Part shown: piece by piece, positions 38,101-46,561 of the stretch
Layout of the letters: each line of letters begins with the position of its first letter
How positions within the stretch are numbered: position 1 is the first letter of the stretch
Made by a program: the position numbers and the translations under genes
Notes under the pieces: model-generated
Seen by the model: only the letters and a program-made list of their open reading frames with translations
Told to the model about the DNA's origin: nothing
The model's database searches: none
Origin: Verrucomicrobiota bacterium
GTDB taxonomy: Bacteria; Verrucomicrobiota; Verrucomicrobiia; Opitutales; Opitutaceae
Direction of reading: 5' to 3'
DNA: 64,000 bases
Assembly: GCA_023428905.1 (NCBI GenBank)
Contig: JAEYWP010000016.1
Coordinates: 62,001-126,000 of the forward strand

Positions 38101-38494
38101 GCTGCTTTCGGTCGGGCGAACGCAGGCGGCAGACTCCGTTTACCTGCAGGCTCTCGGTGAAAACCGCTACCGTCTCGGACTCGATCATTGGGGAGTCGGC
38201 GCAATCCACAGCGAGGCATTCGAGCTTGAGCCGGAGCGGATCTACGCGGTGATGATAGAACTCGGATCGCTCAAACCCCAGGGCGTGGATCAGGCCGACA
38301 CCGTCCGGGTGAGCGTCGACGGCAAGGTGCTCCTGGATGCACGGGTGCCTTTGTATCCGGTTGATCCAGACACGGTCGTGGTGGGTGCAAACCCGCTTGG
38401 CATGTCCACCAGCTCCCCTCGCTTTAGCGGGGATATCGTTTCCATCCGCCGGCATCTCCCGCCGCGAGCGGACCAACCGCCTGGCGACTTTTAG
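35159..38494 (+). CDS. Giant GT-C-like membrane protein with four DHWG repeats
   Basis: A 1111-aa protein starting at ATG 35159, which shares a base with the TGA of the preceding gene (TGATG). The N-module again has DYYNLLVDGFQRR, SLYQGKYYLYFGAAPAV, AAASRSSLIPAG, YNQARFGDPLDFGYAYQL and RYMLDFHPLG. Repeats lie at about residues 498-655, 663-805, 814-960 and 963-1100; the last is closest to consensus (DPLLSVGRTQAADSVYLQ, LGLDHWGVGAIHSEAFEL, VSVDGKVLLDARVPLY, FSGDIVSIRR). It is a likely tandem duplicate of the 32229 gene with one more repeat. It ends 4 bases into the convergent SDR gene. Confidence 0.75.
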   Translation: MDAEMTAVQGGDKGPSRAVRWAVMGAALLCAWFFHWTVSTSGASLTVSGEQEDYYNLLVDGFQRRQLAMNAEPHPELLRLSPPERPGDAPFLLDASLYQGKYYLYFGAAPAVLLYWPFANLIGHDLPLAWGALLASWLALALMASWWLAVRAAFFPRLGAFATGLGMLALGGGTGMASMLRRPSFYEVAIAFGLLGSLLAIRCLTGAILQPERRARWLLVAGLGVGLAAASRSSLIPAGIAMLVVAAIGVAWNLHQRWPHRLREVARCLALAGACTALVGGAMALYNQARFGDPLDFGYAYQLGPRTQQPFKASNARHNVPLYYFTSPSLNAYFPFVAPGDEGIVPADYLSHEHVHGQAVWLPCFGLAVLAGIRLMQSGRRGRGLGLIVGLLVLAFAINLGVLSLASFRANRYMLDFHPLGVMAVLLAAYAALATLRYPALPMLAVGALLAVCIVFNSVASMQVHGFFRETAPRAYQRVAQVTDQLAWPLLRHVTSTVGDRVLRLQWPRHNPAHPRQPILAAGSTHFSDVLWIECLSDRRARFVYQHGAHGEVRGDAFEFAPESSSEVRISGALLLPAPHHPWYGDAAEIERLMLKRELKIWVDGELRFERDVPSYASSPHLLRVGAWKDPQGRTVRSAGPVSMVATPALARPIRAYDSPEAGPWRLRLRLPSGMEGAAEPLVSTGTGEAFDVLAVWYVRPGVVRLMHDKAGAGARYSVEFAVDPAEENFVEINGPMAFASVHLSTGRPHLRTLPPIRLSVRWNGRDVFESVEPPHPIQPGQVYFGYNAWTSSGTRRAFSGDAFTRLKNSPRYTLAAGALQVSLERALLAGLGGGDLLNLVNAEEERAALVWSSPAGSSTFQLGWLTAEAQTWTDPLAWPEGGQIELQLRIPESTADANGFSTPGWVNVDVAHRPVLSVRTALFEKHPVVAGSLVAVDWRGSGRSTSAAPIVSTPATLALPGRMEIRFALSRQRAVVGSDPLLSVGRTQAADSVYLQALGENRYRLGLDHWGVGAIHSEAFELEPERIYAVMIELGSLKPQGVDQADTVRVSVDGKVLLDARVPLYPVDPDTVVVGANPLGMSTSSPRFSGDIVSIRRHLPPRADQPPGDF
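36651..38465 (+). repeat. Four tandem DHWG repeats
   Basis: Copies begin near 36651, 37146, 37600 and 38045. The third copy is the most degenerate, having lost the DHWG core (ALVWSSPAGSSTFQLGW). The fourth keeps all elements. Confidence 0.65.
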
Positions 38495-39315
38495 AAGGAA
38501 AGGCCGCGTTCCTCCGGCACGATCCGGCGGAGGGTGTACACGTCCGAAGTTCTCAGGCCCTCTTTGTTGGCGGCCAGGCGTTCCCACGGGTCCCAAGGCG
38601 CACTGATCAGCTTGCCCGAAATGCCATCGCTCGCCCCGGAGAGGAGAAAGTCGACCAGCCCGAGCACGCGTTCAAGCGATGCGCCTCCGGTGTTTTTTTG
38701 CTTCACCGCCGCCGCATACTCCGCCGCACCCACGACGGCGGGTCCGAGCCGAAGCACCTCCTCCGTCAGGCGTGTGTTGATGGCGCCCGGCGCGACCGAG
38801 TTCAGGTCGATGGCTTCCCCCTGCATTTCTTCCGCGAGTGTCTCGACCAGCCGGACAACCCCTGCCTTGGCCACACCATATGCCGAGAAGTTGGGGCGCG
38901 GTTTTGTCGCGCCTCCGCCTGAAAAGCACACGACCTTGGACCGGTGCGCTGCCTTCCCCAGCAAGGCGTGGAAAGCGCGAATGGCGTAAAAGGTGCCATC
39001 AAGATTGGTGCGAACCGTCGCCGACCACGCGAAGGGGTCCAGGTCGACCGTGCGCCCCACCGCTCCCTGGAGCCCCGCGCACGTCACGAGGCCCTCGACC
39101 CCTTCCCATGCGGCAGCAACCTCGCCGGCTACCTCTTCGACGCGCGACCAGTCCGCCACGTCGCAGGTGCTCTGGCGAAACTGAGCGGGGTAAGCCGCGG
39201 ACAGTTCGTCCTGGACGGATCGCGCCAGGCCCCAGATTTGATGGCCCTGCTTCAAGAGATGCTCAGCGAGGGCGCGCCCGATTCCGGAAGAGCTGCCAGT
39301 GATCACAATCCTCAT
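38491..39315 (-). CDS. Short-chain dehydrogenase/reductase
   Basis: A 274-aa classical SDR from the ATG at 39315. It has MRIVITGSSSGIGRAL (cofactor-binding TGxxxGIG), LVTCAGLQG, the catalytic Ser region VVCFSGGG, YGVAK with the Tyr/Lys pair, and VAPGAINTRL. A C-terminal tail of about 25 residues (WERLAANKEGLRTSDVYTL) is longer than usual. It may reduce a keto-sugar or a lipid precursor. It lies downstream of the 39368 gene on the minus strand, and its stop overlaps that of the plus-strand giant gene. Confidence 0.85.
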   Translation of the reverse strand: MRIVITGSSSGIGRALAEHLLKQGHQIWGLARSVQDELSAAYPAQFRQSTCDVADWSRVEEVAGEVAAAWEGVEGLVTCAGLQGAVGRTVDLDPFAWSATVRTNLDGTFYAIRAFHALLGKAAHRSKVVCFSGGGATKPRPNFSAYGVAKAGVVRLVETLAEEMQGEAIDLNSVAPGAINTRLTEEVLRLGPAVVGAAEYAAAVKQKNTGGASLERVLGLVDFLLSGASDGISGKLISAPWDPWERLAANKEGLRTSDVYTLRRIVPEERGLSF

Positions 39316-39367
39316 GACAGGAATGAACGACGCTTGCGCTTTGGACGGCAAGCCTTGCCGCCGCCGG

Positions 39368-39880
39368 TCATCCTTTGACGCGCCGCGCCGCAAACTCAGG
39401 CAGTATCGACGGCGCCCGCCCCTGGGATTCCGGGCTGTGGTCCATGATGTAGTAGGCGTCCAGTCGCGGATACTTCCGCTCTGCCTCGTTTTCCAAGAGC
39501 ACTTCAAAGGTGATTCGAGTGGAATCAGGACTTCGCTCACGGCGTACGGAGACGATTCGAAACCGAGATCCCGCCTTGCACGTATCCAGGATGCGCACGC
39601 CTCGCGCTGTCGTTCCGACTTGGGCGGCTGAGACCAGCTCCGGCAACTCAGCGACCCGCATGGGAATACCGGCCGCATTGGCTCCAATCAGCGGATAGGC
39701 GGTGTCGTGTGCGTCCAGCTTAAAGAGGTAGCAGTCCTGCTGGAGGATGTACTCCTGGCCGGGCAGATCGCGATAGAGCGGCAAACCGTTGATGTATTCG
39801 GTTTTTGTACCGCTTCGTTGCCAGAGAACGAAGGAGACCGTCGCCAGGGTGGCCAGGCCGATGAAGATCCAGCGATTCAT
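39368..39880 (-). CDS. Membrane-anchored hypothetical protein
   Basis: A 170-aa protein with one N-terminal helix (WIFIGLATLATVSFVLW) and a soluble periplasmic part of mixed strands (YILQQDCYLFKLDAHDTAYPL, RFRIVSVRRERS, TRITFEVLLENEAERKYPRL). The absence of a lipobox Cys argues against a lipoprotein. No family is recognised. It lies 52 bases upstream of the SDR gene on the same strand and divergent from the 40002 operon. Confidence 0.65.
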   Translation of the reverse strand: MNRWIFIGLATLATVSFVLWQRSGTKTEYINGLPLYRDLPGQEYILQQDCYLFKLDAHDTAYPLIGANAAGIPMRVAELPELVSAAQVGTTARGVRILDTCKAGSRFRIVSVRRERSPDSTRITFEVLLENEAERKYPRLDAYYIMDHSPESQGRAPSILPEFAARRVKG

Positions 39881-40001
39881 TGACCCTTCATAGGAGAGGC
39901 AGGCAGGGGAGGAAGAAAAAACATTACGGCGAAGCCTGTGGGTGGACGGTCAAAGTCTCTCTTGTCCCCACCCTGGGACTTTGATTGCCTCAAAGGTTCA
40001 T

Positions 40002-41483
40002 ATGTCCACCTCTCCACTACGCCTGCTTGTGGTTGGTGCGGGACCCGCCGGGTTGACCGCCGCTTACGAAGCCCAGAAAGCGGGGCTCAACACGCTGGTG
40101 GTGGAGAAGGACGAGCGTTATGTGGGGGGGATTTCGCGCACCGTGGAGTACAAGGGCTACCGGTTCGACATCGGTGGCCACCGTTTCTTCAGCAAGAGCC
40201 CCGAGGTCACCGCGTGGTGGAAGGATCGCCTTCCCGATGATTTCATTTCGGTGCGGCGTATGTCCCGGATCTTCTATCGCCGAAAGTATTTCGACTACCC
40301 GCTCAAGCCCTGGAATGCCCTGAGGGGGCTGGGGCTTTTTACCAGTATCGGCTGCGTCGCGAGTTACGCCTGGGCCCGTGCTTTCCCCAGAAAACCAGAG
40401 CAGTCGTTTGAGGATTGGGTCAGCAACCGTTTCGGCAGGCGCCTCTTCGCCATCTTTTTCAAGACCTACACCGAAAAGGTCTGGGGCATCCCCACAGATC
40501 AGCTCAGTGCCGACTGGGCGGCGCAGCGTATCAAGGGGCTGTCCCTCTCCAAGGCCATCATCAACGCGTTCAAGGGGCCGCAAAAGGGAGGAAATGCGTC
40601 TGTGATCAAGACGCTGATCGACACCTTTGAATACCCTCGCCTCGGACCGGGGCAGATGTGGGAAAAGACCGCTGTCGACCTCCAGGCTTTGGGCGGCGAA
40701 ATCCGTATGGGAACGCGCGCCCGAAGGATCCTCCATCGGAATGGGCGGATCACGGGAGTCGAACTGGAGACCGCTTCCGGCGCCCTGGAAACCGTGCAGG
40801 CCGAGCAGTACATCCTCTCGATGCCGCTGCGCGAGACAGCGCTCGCATTCGATCCCCCCCTGCCCGCGGCTGCGCGAGAAGCGGCGGAGAAGCTCGCCTA
40901 CCGCGACTTCCTCACTGTTGCCCTCGTCGTCGAGGGCGAGAATCCGTTTCCCGACAACTGGATCTATATCCATGACCCCGGGGTAAAGCTGGGGCGGATA
41001 CAGAACTTCAAGAACTGGAGCGAATCGCTAATCGGTCGGCCGGGGACCACCTGCCTTGGCCTCGAGTACTTTTGCTTCGAAGGAGATTCGCTTTGGTCGA
41101 TGCCGGACGCAGAGCTGATCGCGTTGGGCAAACGTGAGCTCGCCCAGCTCGGGCTGGCACGCGCGGAGCAGGTGACCGACGGCGCGGTTGTCCGGATCGA
41201 GAAGGCATATCCCGTTTATGACCCGGGCTATCAGGAACGAATTCAGACGGTGCGCCAGGCGTTGCAGGCAGCGGCGTCCAATCTTCAGGTCGTAGGCCGT
41301 AACGGCATGCACAAATACAACAATCAGGACCACTCGATGATGACGGCCCTGCTGGCGGCGAAGAATCTCCAGGGCGGCACGTACAACCTTTGGAACGTCA
41401 ATACGGACGCTGAATACCACGAAGAAGTCGGGGCAAAAGACACCTCCGGGCGCCTGGTCCCCGAGCGACGGTCCGGCGGCTGA
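40002..41483 (+). CDS. FAD-dependent oxidoreductase, UDP-galactopyranose mutase-like
   Basis: A 493-aa flavoprotein starting at ATG 40002, with AAAGG 6 bases upstream. It has the dinucleotide motif LLVVGAGPAGLTAAYEAQ, GGISRTVEYKGYRFDIGGHR, FFKTYTEKVWGIPTDQLSADW and a C-terminal NQDHSMMTALLAA. This is the bacterial group near UDP-galactopyranose mutase and protoporphyrinogen oxidase, common in surface-glycan loci and of unproven substrate. It is the first gene of a compact operon whose next gene starts 4 bases later. Confidence 0.82.
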   Translation: MSTSPLRLLVVGAGPAGLTAAYEAQKAGLNTLVVEKDERYVGGISRTVEYKGYRFDIGGHRFFSKSPEVTAWWKDRLPDDFISVRRMSRIFYRRKYFDYPLKPWNALRGLGLFTSIGCVASYAWARAFPRKPEQSFEDWVSNRFGRRLFAIFFKTYTEKVWGIPTDQLSADWAAQRIKGLSLSKAIINAFKGPQKGGNASVIKTLIDTFEYPRLGPGQMWEKTAVDLQALGGEIRMGTRARRILHRNGRITGVELETASGALETVQAEQYILSMPLRETALAFDPPLPAAAREAAEKLAYRDFLTVALVVEGENPFPDNWIYIHDPGVKLGRIQNFKNWSESLIGRPGTTCLGLEYFCFEGDSLWSMPDAELIALGKRELAQLGLARAEQVTDGAVVRIEKAYPVYDPGYQERIQTVRQALQAAASNLQVVGRNGMHKYNNQDHSMMTALLAAKNLQGGTYNLWNVNTDAEYHEEVGAKDTSGRLVPERRSGG

Positions 41484-41487
41484 CATC

Positions 41488-42108
41488 ATGCGACTGCTTG
41501 ATCGGGTTCATGGGGACTGGATCTTCCGCCGGCGCGTACGCGTCCTGGGTGAAGCGGGTGCCCGCGCGGTTCAACCGCTGCCCATCGCTTCGCTGCTCGA
41601 TGTGGGATGCGGCGATGGGCAGATCACGCACACCATTTCCAGAGCGAAGCCGGGTCTTTCAGTACAAGGGATTGATGTGTTTGTGCGGAAGGATGCACAC
41701 ATCCCGGTCAGGGTATTTGACGGTTTGGCGCTCCCTTTTGCTGATGCAAGCTTTGACGCCGTCATGGCGGTGGATGTCCTGCACCATGCCGCGGAACCAC
41801 TCAACCTGCTGCGTGAGATGGAGCGGGTATCCCGCCGTTGGATACTGATCAAGGATCACGAGGGCAATCGTCCCCTTGCGCGTGCCATCCTCCGAGCGAT
41901 GGATTGGGTCGGCAACCAACGCCACGGTGTGGACCTTCCCTACAATTACCTCAGCCATACCGAGTGGTCGGATGCATTTCGTTCGCTTGGTCTGCGCTTG
42001 GTCAGCCGAGATCCGGTCTCTAGTCTTTATGCACCCCCGCTCAATTTCGCCTTCGGGGGAGACCTTCAATTTTTCAGTGTGCTGGAAAAACAGCCGGCCC
42101 ACGCCTGA
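41488..42108 (+). CDS. Class I SAM-dependent methyltransferase
   Basis: A 206-aa Rossmann methyltransferase. Motif I is SLLDVGCGDGQIT; motif II includes GIDVFVRKDAHIPV; FADASFDAVMAVDVLHHA is the motif-IV region. The length and the HDL-type acidic residue (VMAVDVLHH) fit small-molecule or lipid-linked sugar methyltransferases. Second in the 40002 operon, with gaps of 4 and 3 bases to its neighbours. Confidence 0.85.
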   Translation: MRLLDRVHGDWIFRRRVRVLGEAGARAVQPLPIASLLDVGCGDGQITHTISRAKPGLSVQGIDVFVRKDAHIPVRVFDGLALPFADASFDAVMAVDVLHHAAEPLNLLREMERVSRRWILIKDHEGNRPLARAILRAMDWVGNQRHGVDLPYNYLSHTEWSDAFRSLGLRLVSRDPVSSLYAPPLNFAFGGDLQFFSVLEKQPAHA

Positions 42109-42111
42109 TTC

Positions 42112-43269
42112 ATGTCCACCCACGCGCTCGAACTGACGATCCTGATGCCCTGCCTCAATGAGGCCGAGACAATCGAGACCTGCGTCGCCAAAGCCTCGGG
42201 CTGGCTGCGTGACCGAGGCGTTGAGGGCGAAGTGGTGATTGCAGACAACGGCAGCACCGACGGTTCCCAGGAACTGGCGATGGCCAAGGGAGCACGCGTG
42301 GTTCCGGTGGCCCAAAAGGGCTACGGGGCCGCTCTGGCCGGAGGCATCGCGGCGGCGAGAGGCCGCTTTGTCATCATGGGCGATGCGGATGATAGCTACG
42401 ATTTTTCCCGGCTGGACGCATTTCTGGACCGCCTTCGCGCCGGTGACCAGCTGGTGATGGGCAATCGTTTCCGTGGGGGAATTGCTCCAGGCGCCATGCC
42501 GCCCCTGCACTATTACCTCGGCAACCCGGTGCTCTCTCTCGTGGGACGGGTGTTTTTCCGAAGTCCGATTCGCGACTTCCATTGCGGGCTGCGCGGGTTT
42601 GACCGGGAGGCAATCCTGCAACTGGAGCTTCAGACGACAGGGATGGAGTTCGCTTCCGAGATGGTGGTGAAGGCAACCCTGCAGCGGCTGCGTGTTTCCG
42701 AGGTGCCCACGACACTGAAGAAGGATGGACGCTCGCGCCCGCCCCACCTTCGCAGCTGGCGAGATGGCTGGAGACACCTGCGTTTCCTCCTGATGTACTC
42801 GCCGCGCTGGCTGTTTCTCTTGCCGGGCCTCTGCCTGATCATCGCCGGTCTCGCAGGTATGATCTGGCTGCTACCCGGCCCGCGGCGCATCGGAGGAGCG
42901 GAGTTGGACATCCACAGCCTGCTCGCGAGCGGCGCGGCCATGATCATCGGATTCCAAGCGGTCATCTTCGCTGTCCTCACGCGGGTGTTTGCCATGACCG
43001 AGCGGTTGTTGCCACCAAGCGCACCGCTCCAACGGGCGTTGTCCTTCATCAATCTTGAGATCGGCCTGGTTGCGGGCACATTGCTTTTTCTTGGCGGAGT
43101 CGCAGGAGCTGCGGTCTCGTTTTGGTCCTGGCGGGACTTGGGCTTCGGTCCCCTGGAGGTCAGTCGGACGATGCGATTGTTCATCCCGTCTGTCGTGGCG
43201 GCTGTGGTCGGATGCCAGGTCATCCTTGCGAGCTTCTTTCTCAGTATCCTCGGACTAAGGCGCAAATGA
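42112..43269 (+). CDS. Polyprenyl-phosphate GT2 glycosyltransferase with membrane tail
   Basis: A 385-aa protein. The GT-A domain (about 1-230) begins LTILMPCLNEAETIETCVAK, with VIADNGSTDGSQELA, MGDADDSYDF (metal-binding) and DFHCGLRGFDREAI. About four membrane helices follow (WLFLLPGLCLIIAGLAG, AMIIGFQAVIFAVL, AGTLLFLGGVAGAAVSFW, VVAAVVGCQVILASFFL). This is the architecture of enzymes that charge undecaprenyl phosphate with one sugar. It precedes and overlaps (ATGA) the DHWG-repeat protein at 43266, consistent with making its lipid-linked donor (inference). Confidence 0.88.
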   Translation: MSTHALELTILMPCLNEAETIETCVAKASGWLRDRGVEGEVVIADNGSTDGSQELAMAKGARVVPVAQKGYGAALAGGIAAARGRFVIMGDADDSYDFSRLDAFLDRLRAGDQLVMGNRFRGGIAPGAMPPLHYYLGNPVLSLVGRVFFRSPIRDFHCGLRGFDREAILQLELQTTGMEFASEMVVKATLQRLRVSEVPTTLKKDGRSRPPHLRSWRDGWRHLRFLLMYSPRWLFLLPGLCLIIAGLAGMIWLLPGPRRIGGAELDIHSLLASGAAMIIGFQAVIFAVLTRVFAMTERLLPPSAPLQRALSFINLEIGLVAGTLLFLGGVAGAAVSFWSWRDLGFGPLEVSRTMRLFIPSVVAAVVGCQVILASFFLSILGLRRK

Positions 43270-46187
43270 AGGGGGAGGCAGCTAGTGGCGCAAACGACGT
43301 AGGCCTCCCTTCCGGTCGTGCGGCCGCCGCTCACCTTCGGCCGCGCTGCGTTCTCCTCTACGGCCTGGTCGGCGCGATCGCCGTCGCGGCGTGGCTCGTG
43401 TATCTTTGGTGTGCGCTCCAGCCCGGGCACAGGGCCCTGGGTGAGACGCCCTCGGGCATGTACGGTCTGCTTCACGACGCGTTTGCCGCCGGCCAAACCC
43501 ACCTCAAGGTGGCTCCGGCGGCGGAGCTCCTTGCACTCGAGGATCCCTACAATCCGACGGCAAACGCACCTTATCGGCTGCACGACGCGTCCCTGTATCA
43601 GGGCAAGTACTACCTTTACTTCAGCCCGGCCCCTGTGCTGACGCTCTTCCTGCCATGGACGCTCCTGTTCGGGTCACATCTGGGGGAACAGGCGGCGGTG
43701 GCGCTGTATTTGGGACTCGGATATCTGTTCTCCATTTTTCTGCTTTGCTCCCTGCACCGCCGGCATTTTCCAGGCCTGGGCGGCGGTTGGTTGATCGTTT
43801 CCGCACTGGTCCTGGGCTTTGGCAACATGGTCCTGATCCTGGTCCAGTGGCCCGGGTTTTATGAGCTGCCGATCAGCGCGGCCTACGCGTTCACCATGGG
43901 TGCGTTGATGGCGCTGCATCGCGCCTGCCTCGATCCGAAGAACGAACGCGCCTGGCTGGCCCTGGCGGGTGTGTCCTTTGGCCTGGCGATGGCGGCGCGT
44001 CCCAACTTTGTGGTGGCGGCGTTTATCCTGTTTGTGCCCGTCCTGGGGTGGAAGGCCGCCTGCGCCGGGGGACGTCGACCGGGTCGGTGGAAGCACCTTC
44101 TTTCACTGGCTGGTTTTGCCTACCTCCCTCTGGCGTGTATTGGCGGCGCATTGTTGCTCTATAATCACGTGCGCTTTGGCTCGCCGCTGGAGTTCGGGGT
44201 CAAGTACCAGCTCGCGGGCCAGTCGATGCTGGAGGCTCCGACCCTCAGTCTTGGCGCGTTTGGCGCGAACGTGCGGCAGTACCTCTTTGCGACGGCCAAG
44301 TTCGGACCCTATTTCCCCTTTTTCATTGGCGGCGAGGAACGGCTGGTGGGACTGGTTTGGGGAATTCCTCTGCTATGGCTCGTGCTCCTCGCACCCGTTG
44401 CTGTCTGGAGGTCGCGGATCGGGCACAAAGGGACCTTCCTCGTCATGATGGTCACCGCGGGTCTGGCGGTGGTCGCCGTGCTCGGTCTCACCTGCGTTTA
44501 CGTTTTCCGCAACGAGCGCTACATCGTAGATTTTTATCCGCTGTTCACGTGGGTGGCGGTCCTTGCGATGCTCGCTGCCGTGACCGCGGTCCACGGCGGC
44601 GGGTGGGCGGTCCGCCTGCCGGTCAACGCGTTCGCGTGTGCGGCGGCGTTTGCAATGGTCGCGTTGAACCTGGCGATCTGTGCCGCGCGTTTTGCATCGC
44701 CGCAGAGGCTTGAAGCCATGGCTCGTGTGCTGACGTATCCGGCGTCCTGGTGGGAAACCGCGCAGGGTTCGCGTCCCGGCCCGATTCAGCTCTCGGTGGT
44801 GTTTCCGCGTGGTGCAAAGGGCCGCGTGGAGCCGCTGGCGACGACGGGGATATGGCCGACGCAGTCTGATATCCTGTACGTCGAGTATCTGGACGACGAG
44901 ACGTTGCGTTTTGGATATTTCCACGTCGGCATGGGCGGTCCGGTCAGCGCTCCGGTGAAAATCACTCCAGGCGCTCTGCACCAGGTTGAATTCACCTTTG
45001 GCGGGCTTTTGCCTCCCGCGTTTCACCCGGTGTTTGCGGGCTGGAAGCGACGGAGCATCGACGTGGCCCATCAGACGGTCCGAGTGACGGTGGAGGGGAC
45101 GCGGGTTTACGATATTGCGATCGACGCCTTTCGCTCCCGCCCGTCCGACCTAAAGATCGGCACCTCCCATACCGGCTATTATTTTGTTACGCCGGCGTTT
45201 TCGGGGGAAATCCGAAACCGGACGGTACTTCCGTTGCTCGAATCTGACTTTGCCGAGCCCCCGGTTCCCCCCACCACCGCGCTGAAGCTTTCGCTCGTGC
45301 TGCCCTATGAGCGCATTTGGAAGAACGACCCGATTTTGGCGACCGGCTCCGGGACGCAGCACGACCTGCTGTATGCGGTGTTCGGCACCAGGGGGCGGAT
45401 CAAGTTTGCATTCAATCACCACGGCGCGGGTGGCCCAGTGTCACCAGAATTTGAGTACGACCCCCTGGCCGTCCATACCCTGGTGTTGTGGATGGACAAC
45501 CTCGCGTCCGCCCCTGTGGGTGCGGGTGGTCAGGAAGCCTGGCGCAGCCGGCTCTTTCTCACCTTCAACGGCGCGATCGCCCTGGATGCGCAACAGGAGT
45601 TTCATCCCACGACTCCGGGAGAGCTTGTCTTTGGGGAGAACCTCAATGGCGCGGGTTCGGCGGAGCCCCGTTTCCATGGCCGGGTGGTGGAGGCGCGCCC
45701 GGCGCTTAAGGAGGACCTGCCCTTGGATCTCGGGTCCCCGCCTCCTCCAGGTGAGCTCGAGTTTCACCTTAGGATCCCCGACAAACCCGAGTTCAGCGCA
45801 GAACCGCTGGTGGTCACCGGAGTGACCGGGGCTGGCGACCTGCTCTACGTGCGGTATCTCGGCGACGGACGGGTGCGTTTTGGTTTTGACCACTGGGGGG
45901 TGGGCGGCGCGGAGAGCGAGCCGGTTCAGCTTGATCCTAAGGCGATCACGCAGGTGCGGATCGCCCTGTCGCCGCTGCTCTCACCTGCGCAGCGGGCCCG
46001 CGCCCAAGCCGAGGGCCGTCCCAATGCCGCCGAGGTCTGGGTCGGAGGCAGGTCCGTATTCCGGTATGAAACCGCGTTTCACCCCACCACACCCGAGCAG
46101 ATCTCGATCGCCCGAAACCCCATCGGCGGCTCCACCTGCGGCGAACGCTTCTCCGGCGAGATCAGCTACCTCTTTGTGCACCCTTGA
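43266..46187 (+). CDS. Giant GT-C-like membrane protein with three DHWG repeats
   Basis: A 973-aa protein starting at the ATG at 43266 within ATGA. The N-module (about 1-490) has MYGLLHDAFAAGQTHLKV, ASLYQGKYYLYFSPAPVLTL, GLAMAARPNFVV, YNHVRFGSPLEFGVKYQL and RYIVDFYPLF, all shared with 32229, 35159 and 54665. Repeats at about residues 505-665, 672-820 and 829-973; the third reads EPLVVTGVTGAGDLLYVRYL then VRFGFDHWGVGGAESEPVQL. It is the last gene of the 40002 operon. The 374 bases after it hold no gene. Confidence 0.77.
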   Translation: MKGEAASGANDVGLPSGRAAAAHLRPRCVLLYGLVGAIAVAAWLVYLWCALQPGHRALGETPSGMYGLLHDAFAAGQTHLKVAPAAELLALEDPYNPTANAPYRLHDASLYQGKYYLYFSPAPVLTLFLPWTLLFGSHLGEQAAVALYLGLGYLFSIFLLCSLHRRHFPGLGGGWLIVSALVLGFGNMVLILVQWPGFYELPISAAYAFTMGALMALHRACLDPKNERAWLALAGVSFGLAMAARPNFVVAAFILFVPVLGWKAACAGGRRPGRWKHLLSLAGFAYLPLACIGGALLLYNHVRFGSPLEFGVKYQLAGQSMLEAPTLSLGAFGANVRQYLFATAKFGPYFPFFIGGEERLVGLVWGIPLLWLVLLAPVAVWRSRIGHKGTFLVMMVTAGLAVVAVLGLTCVYVFRNERYIVDFYPLFTWVAVLAMLAAVTAVHGGGWAVRLPVNAFACAAAFAMVALNLAICAARFASPQRLEAMARVLTYPASWWETAQGSRPGPIQLSVVFPRGAKGRVEPLATTGIWPTQSDILYVEYLDDETLRFGYFHVGMGGPVSAPVKITPGALHQVEFTFGGLLPPAFHPVFAGWKRRSIDVAHQTVRVTVEGTRVYDIAIDAFRSRPSDLKIGTSHTGYYFVTPAFSGEIRNRTVLPLLESDFAEPPVPPTTALKLSLVLPYERIWKNDPILATGSGTQHDLLYAVFGTRGRIKFAFNHHGAGGPVSPEFEYDPLAVHTLVLWMDNLASAPVGAGGQEAWRSRLFLTFNGAIALDAQQEFHPTTPGELVFGENLNGAGSAEPRFHGRVVEARPALKEDLPLDLGSPPPPGELEFHLRIPDKPEFSAEPLVVTGVTGAGDLLYVRYLGDGRVRFGFDHWGVGGAESEPVQLDPKAITQVRIALSPLLSPAQRARAQAEGRPNAAEVWVGGRSVFRYETAFHPTTPEQISIARNPIGGSTCGERFSGEISYLFVHP
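44781..46184 (+). repeat. Three tandem DHWG repeats
   Basis: Copies begin near 44781, 45279 and 45751. Variants of the core are FGYFHVGMGGPVS, FAFNHHGAGGPVS and FGFDHWGVGGAES; each copy ends with FSGEI or FHGRV. Confidence 0.7.
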
Positions 46188-46561
46188 GTGGAGGGCGCTT
46201 GTCTCACCTTCGCGTTACGCGGCGACGACGGGCGGGTGTCTGAATTGTAAAGTTGACGTATTAGCATTTTGGATGAACCGCACAGACGGAGATTTTCCGT
46301 TGACGCCAGTGTTTGGCTCCTGAACCGTCCGCGTGCTCGTCCGCTCTAGCTGTTGGTCGTTACGTGCATCACAGCCAAACTGTGGTGAGGGGTGACGGAC
46401 GCGCAGATCTATTCGCGCGAGAGCTCGTGTCCCGCTGCGGCGTGGTCTGGTCCAACCGGTATCTGCTTCAACTTAGCTCATTTGTACTGCCCCAAAAAGG
46501 CAGAGCGACGCCTGCGTCGGAGGGCGGAGCTTTGCCGTCGTGGCCGCAAGAACGCAATTGC
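46188..46561. other. Intergenic region upstream of the S74 fibre gene
   Basis: A frame is open across part of it, but the codon pattern is poor. An AT-richer pocket (46240-46275) has a TTGACG at 46253-46258 without a good -10. No RNA gene or strong hairpin was found. Confidence 0.4.
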
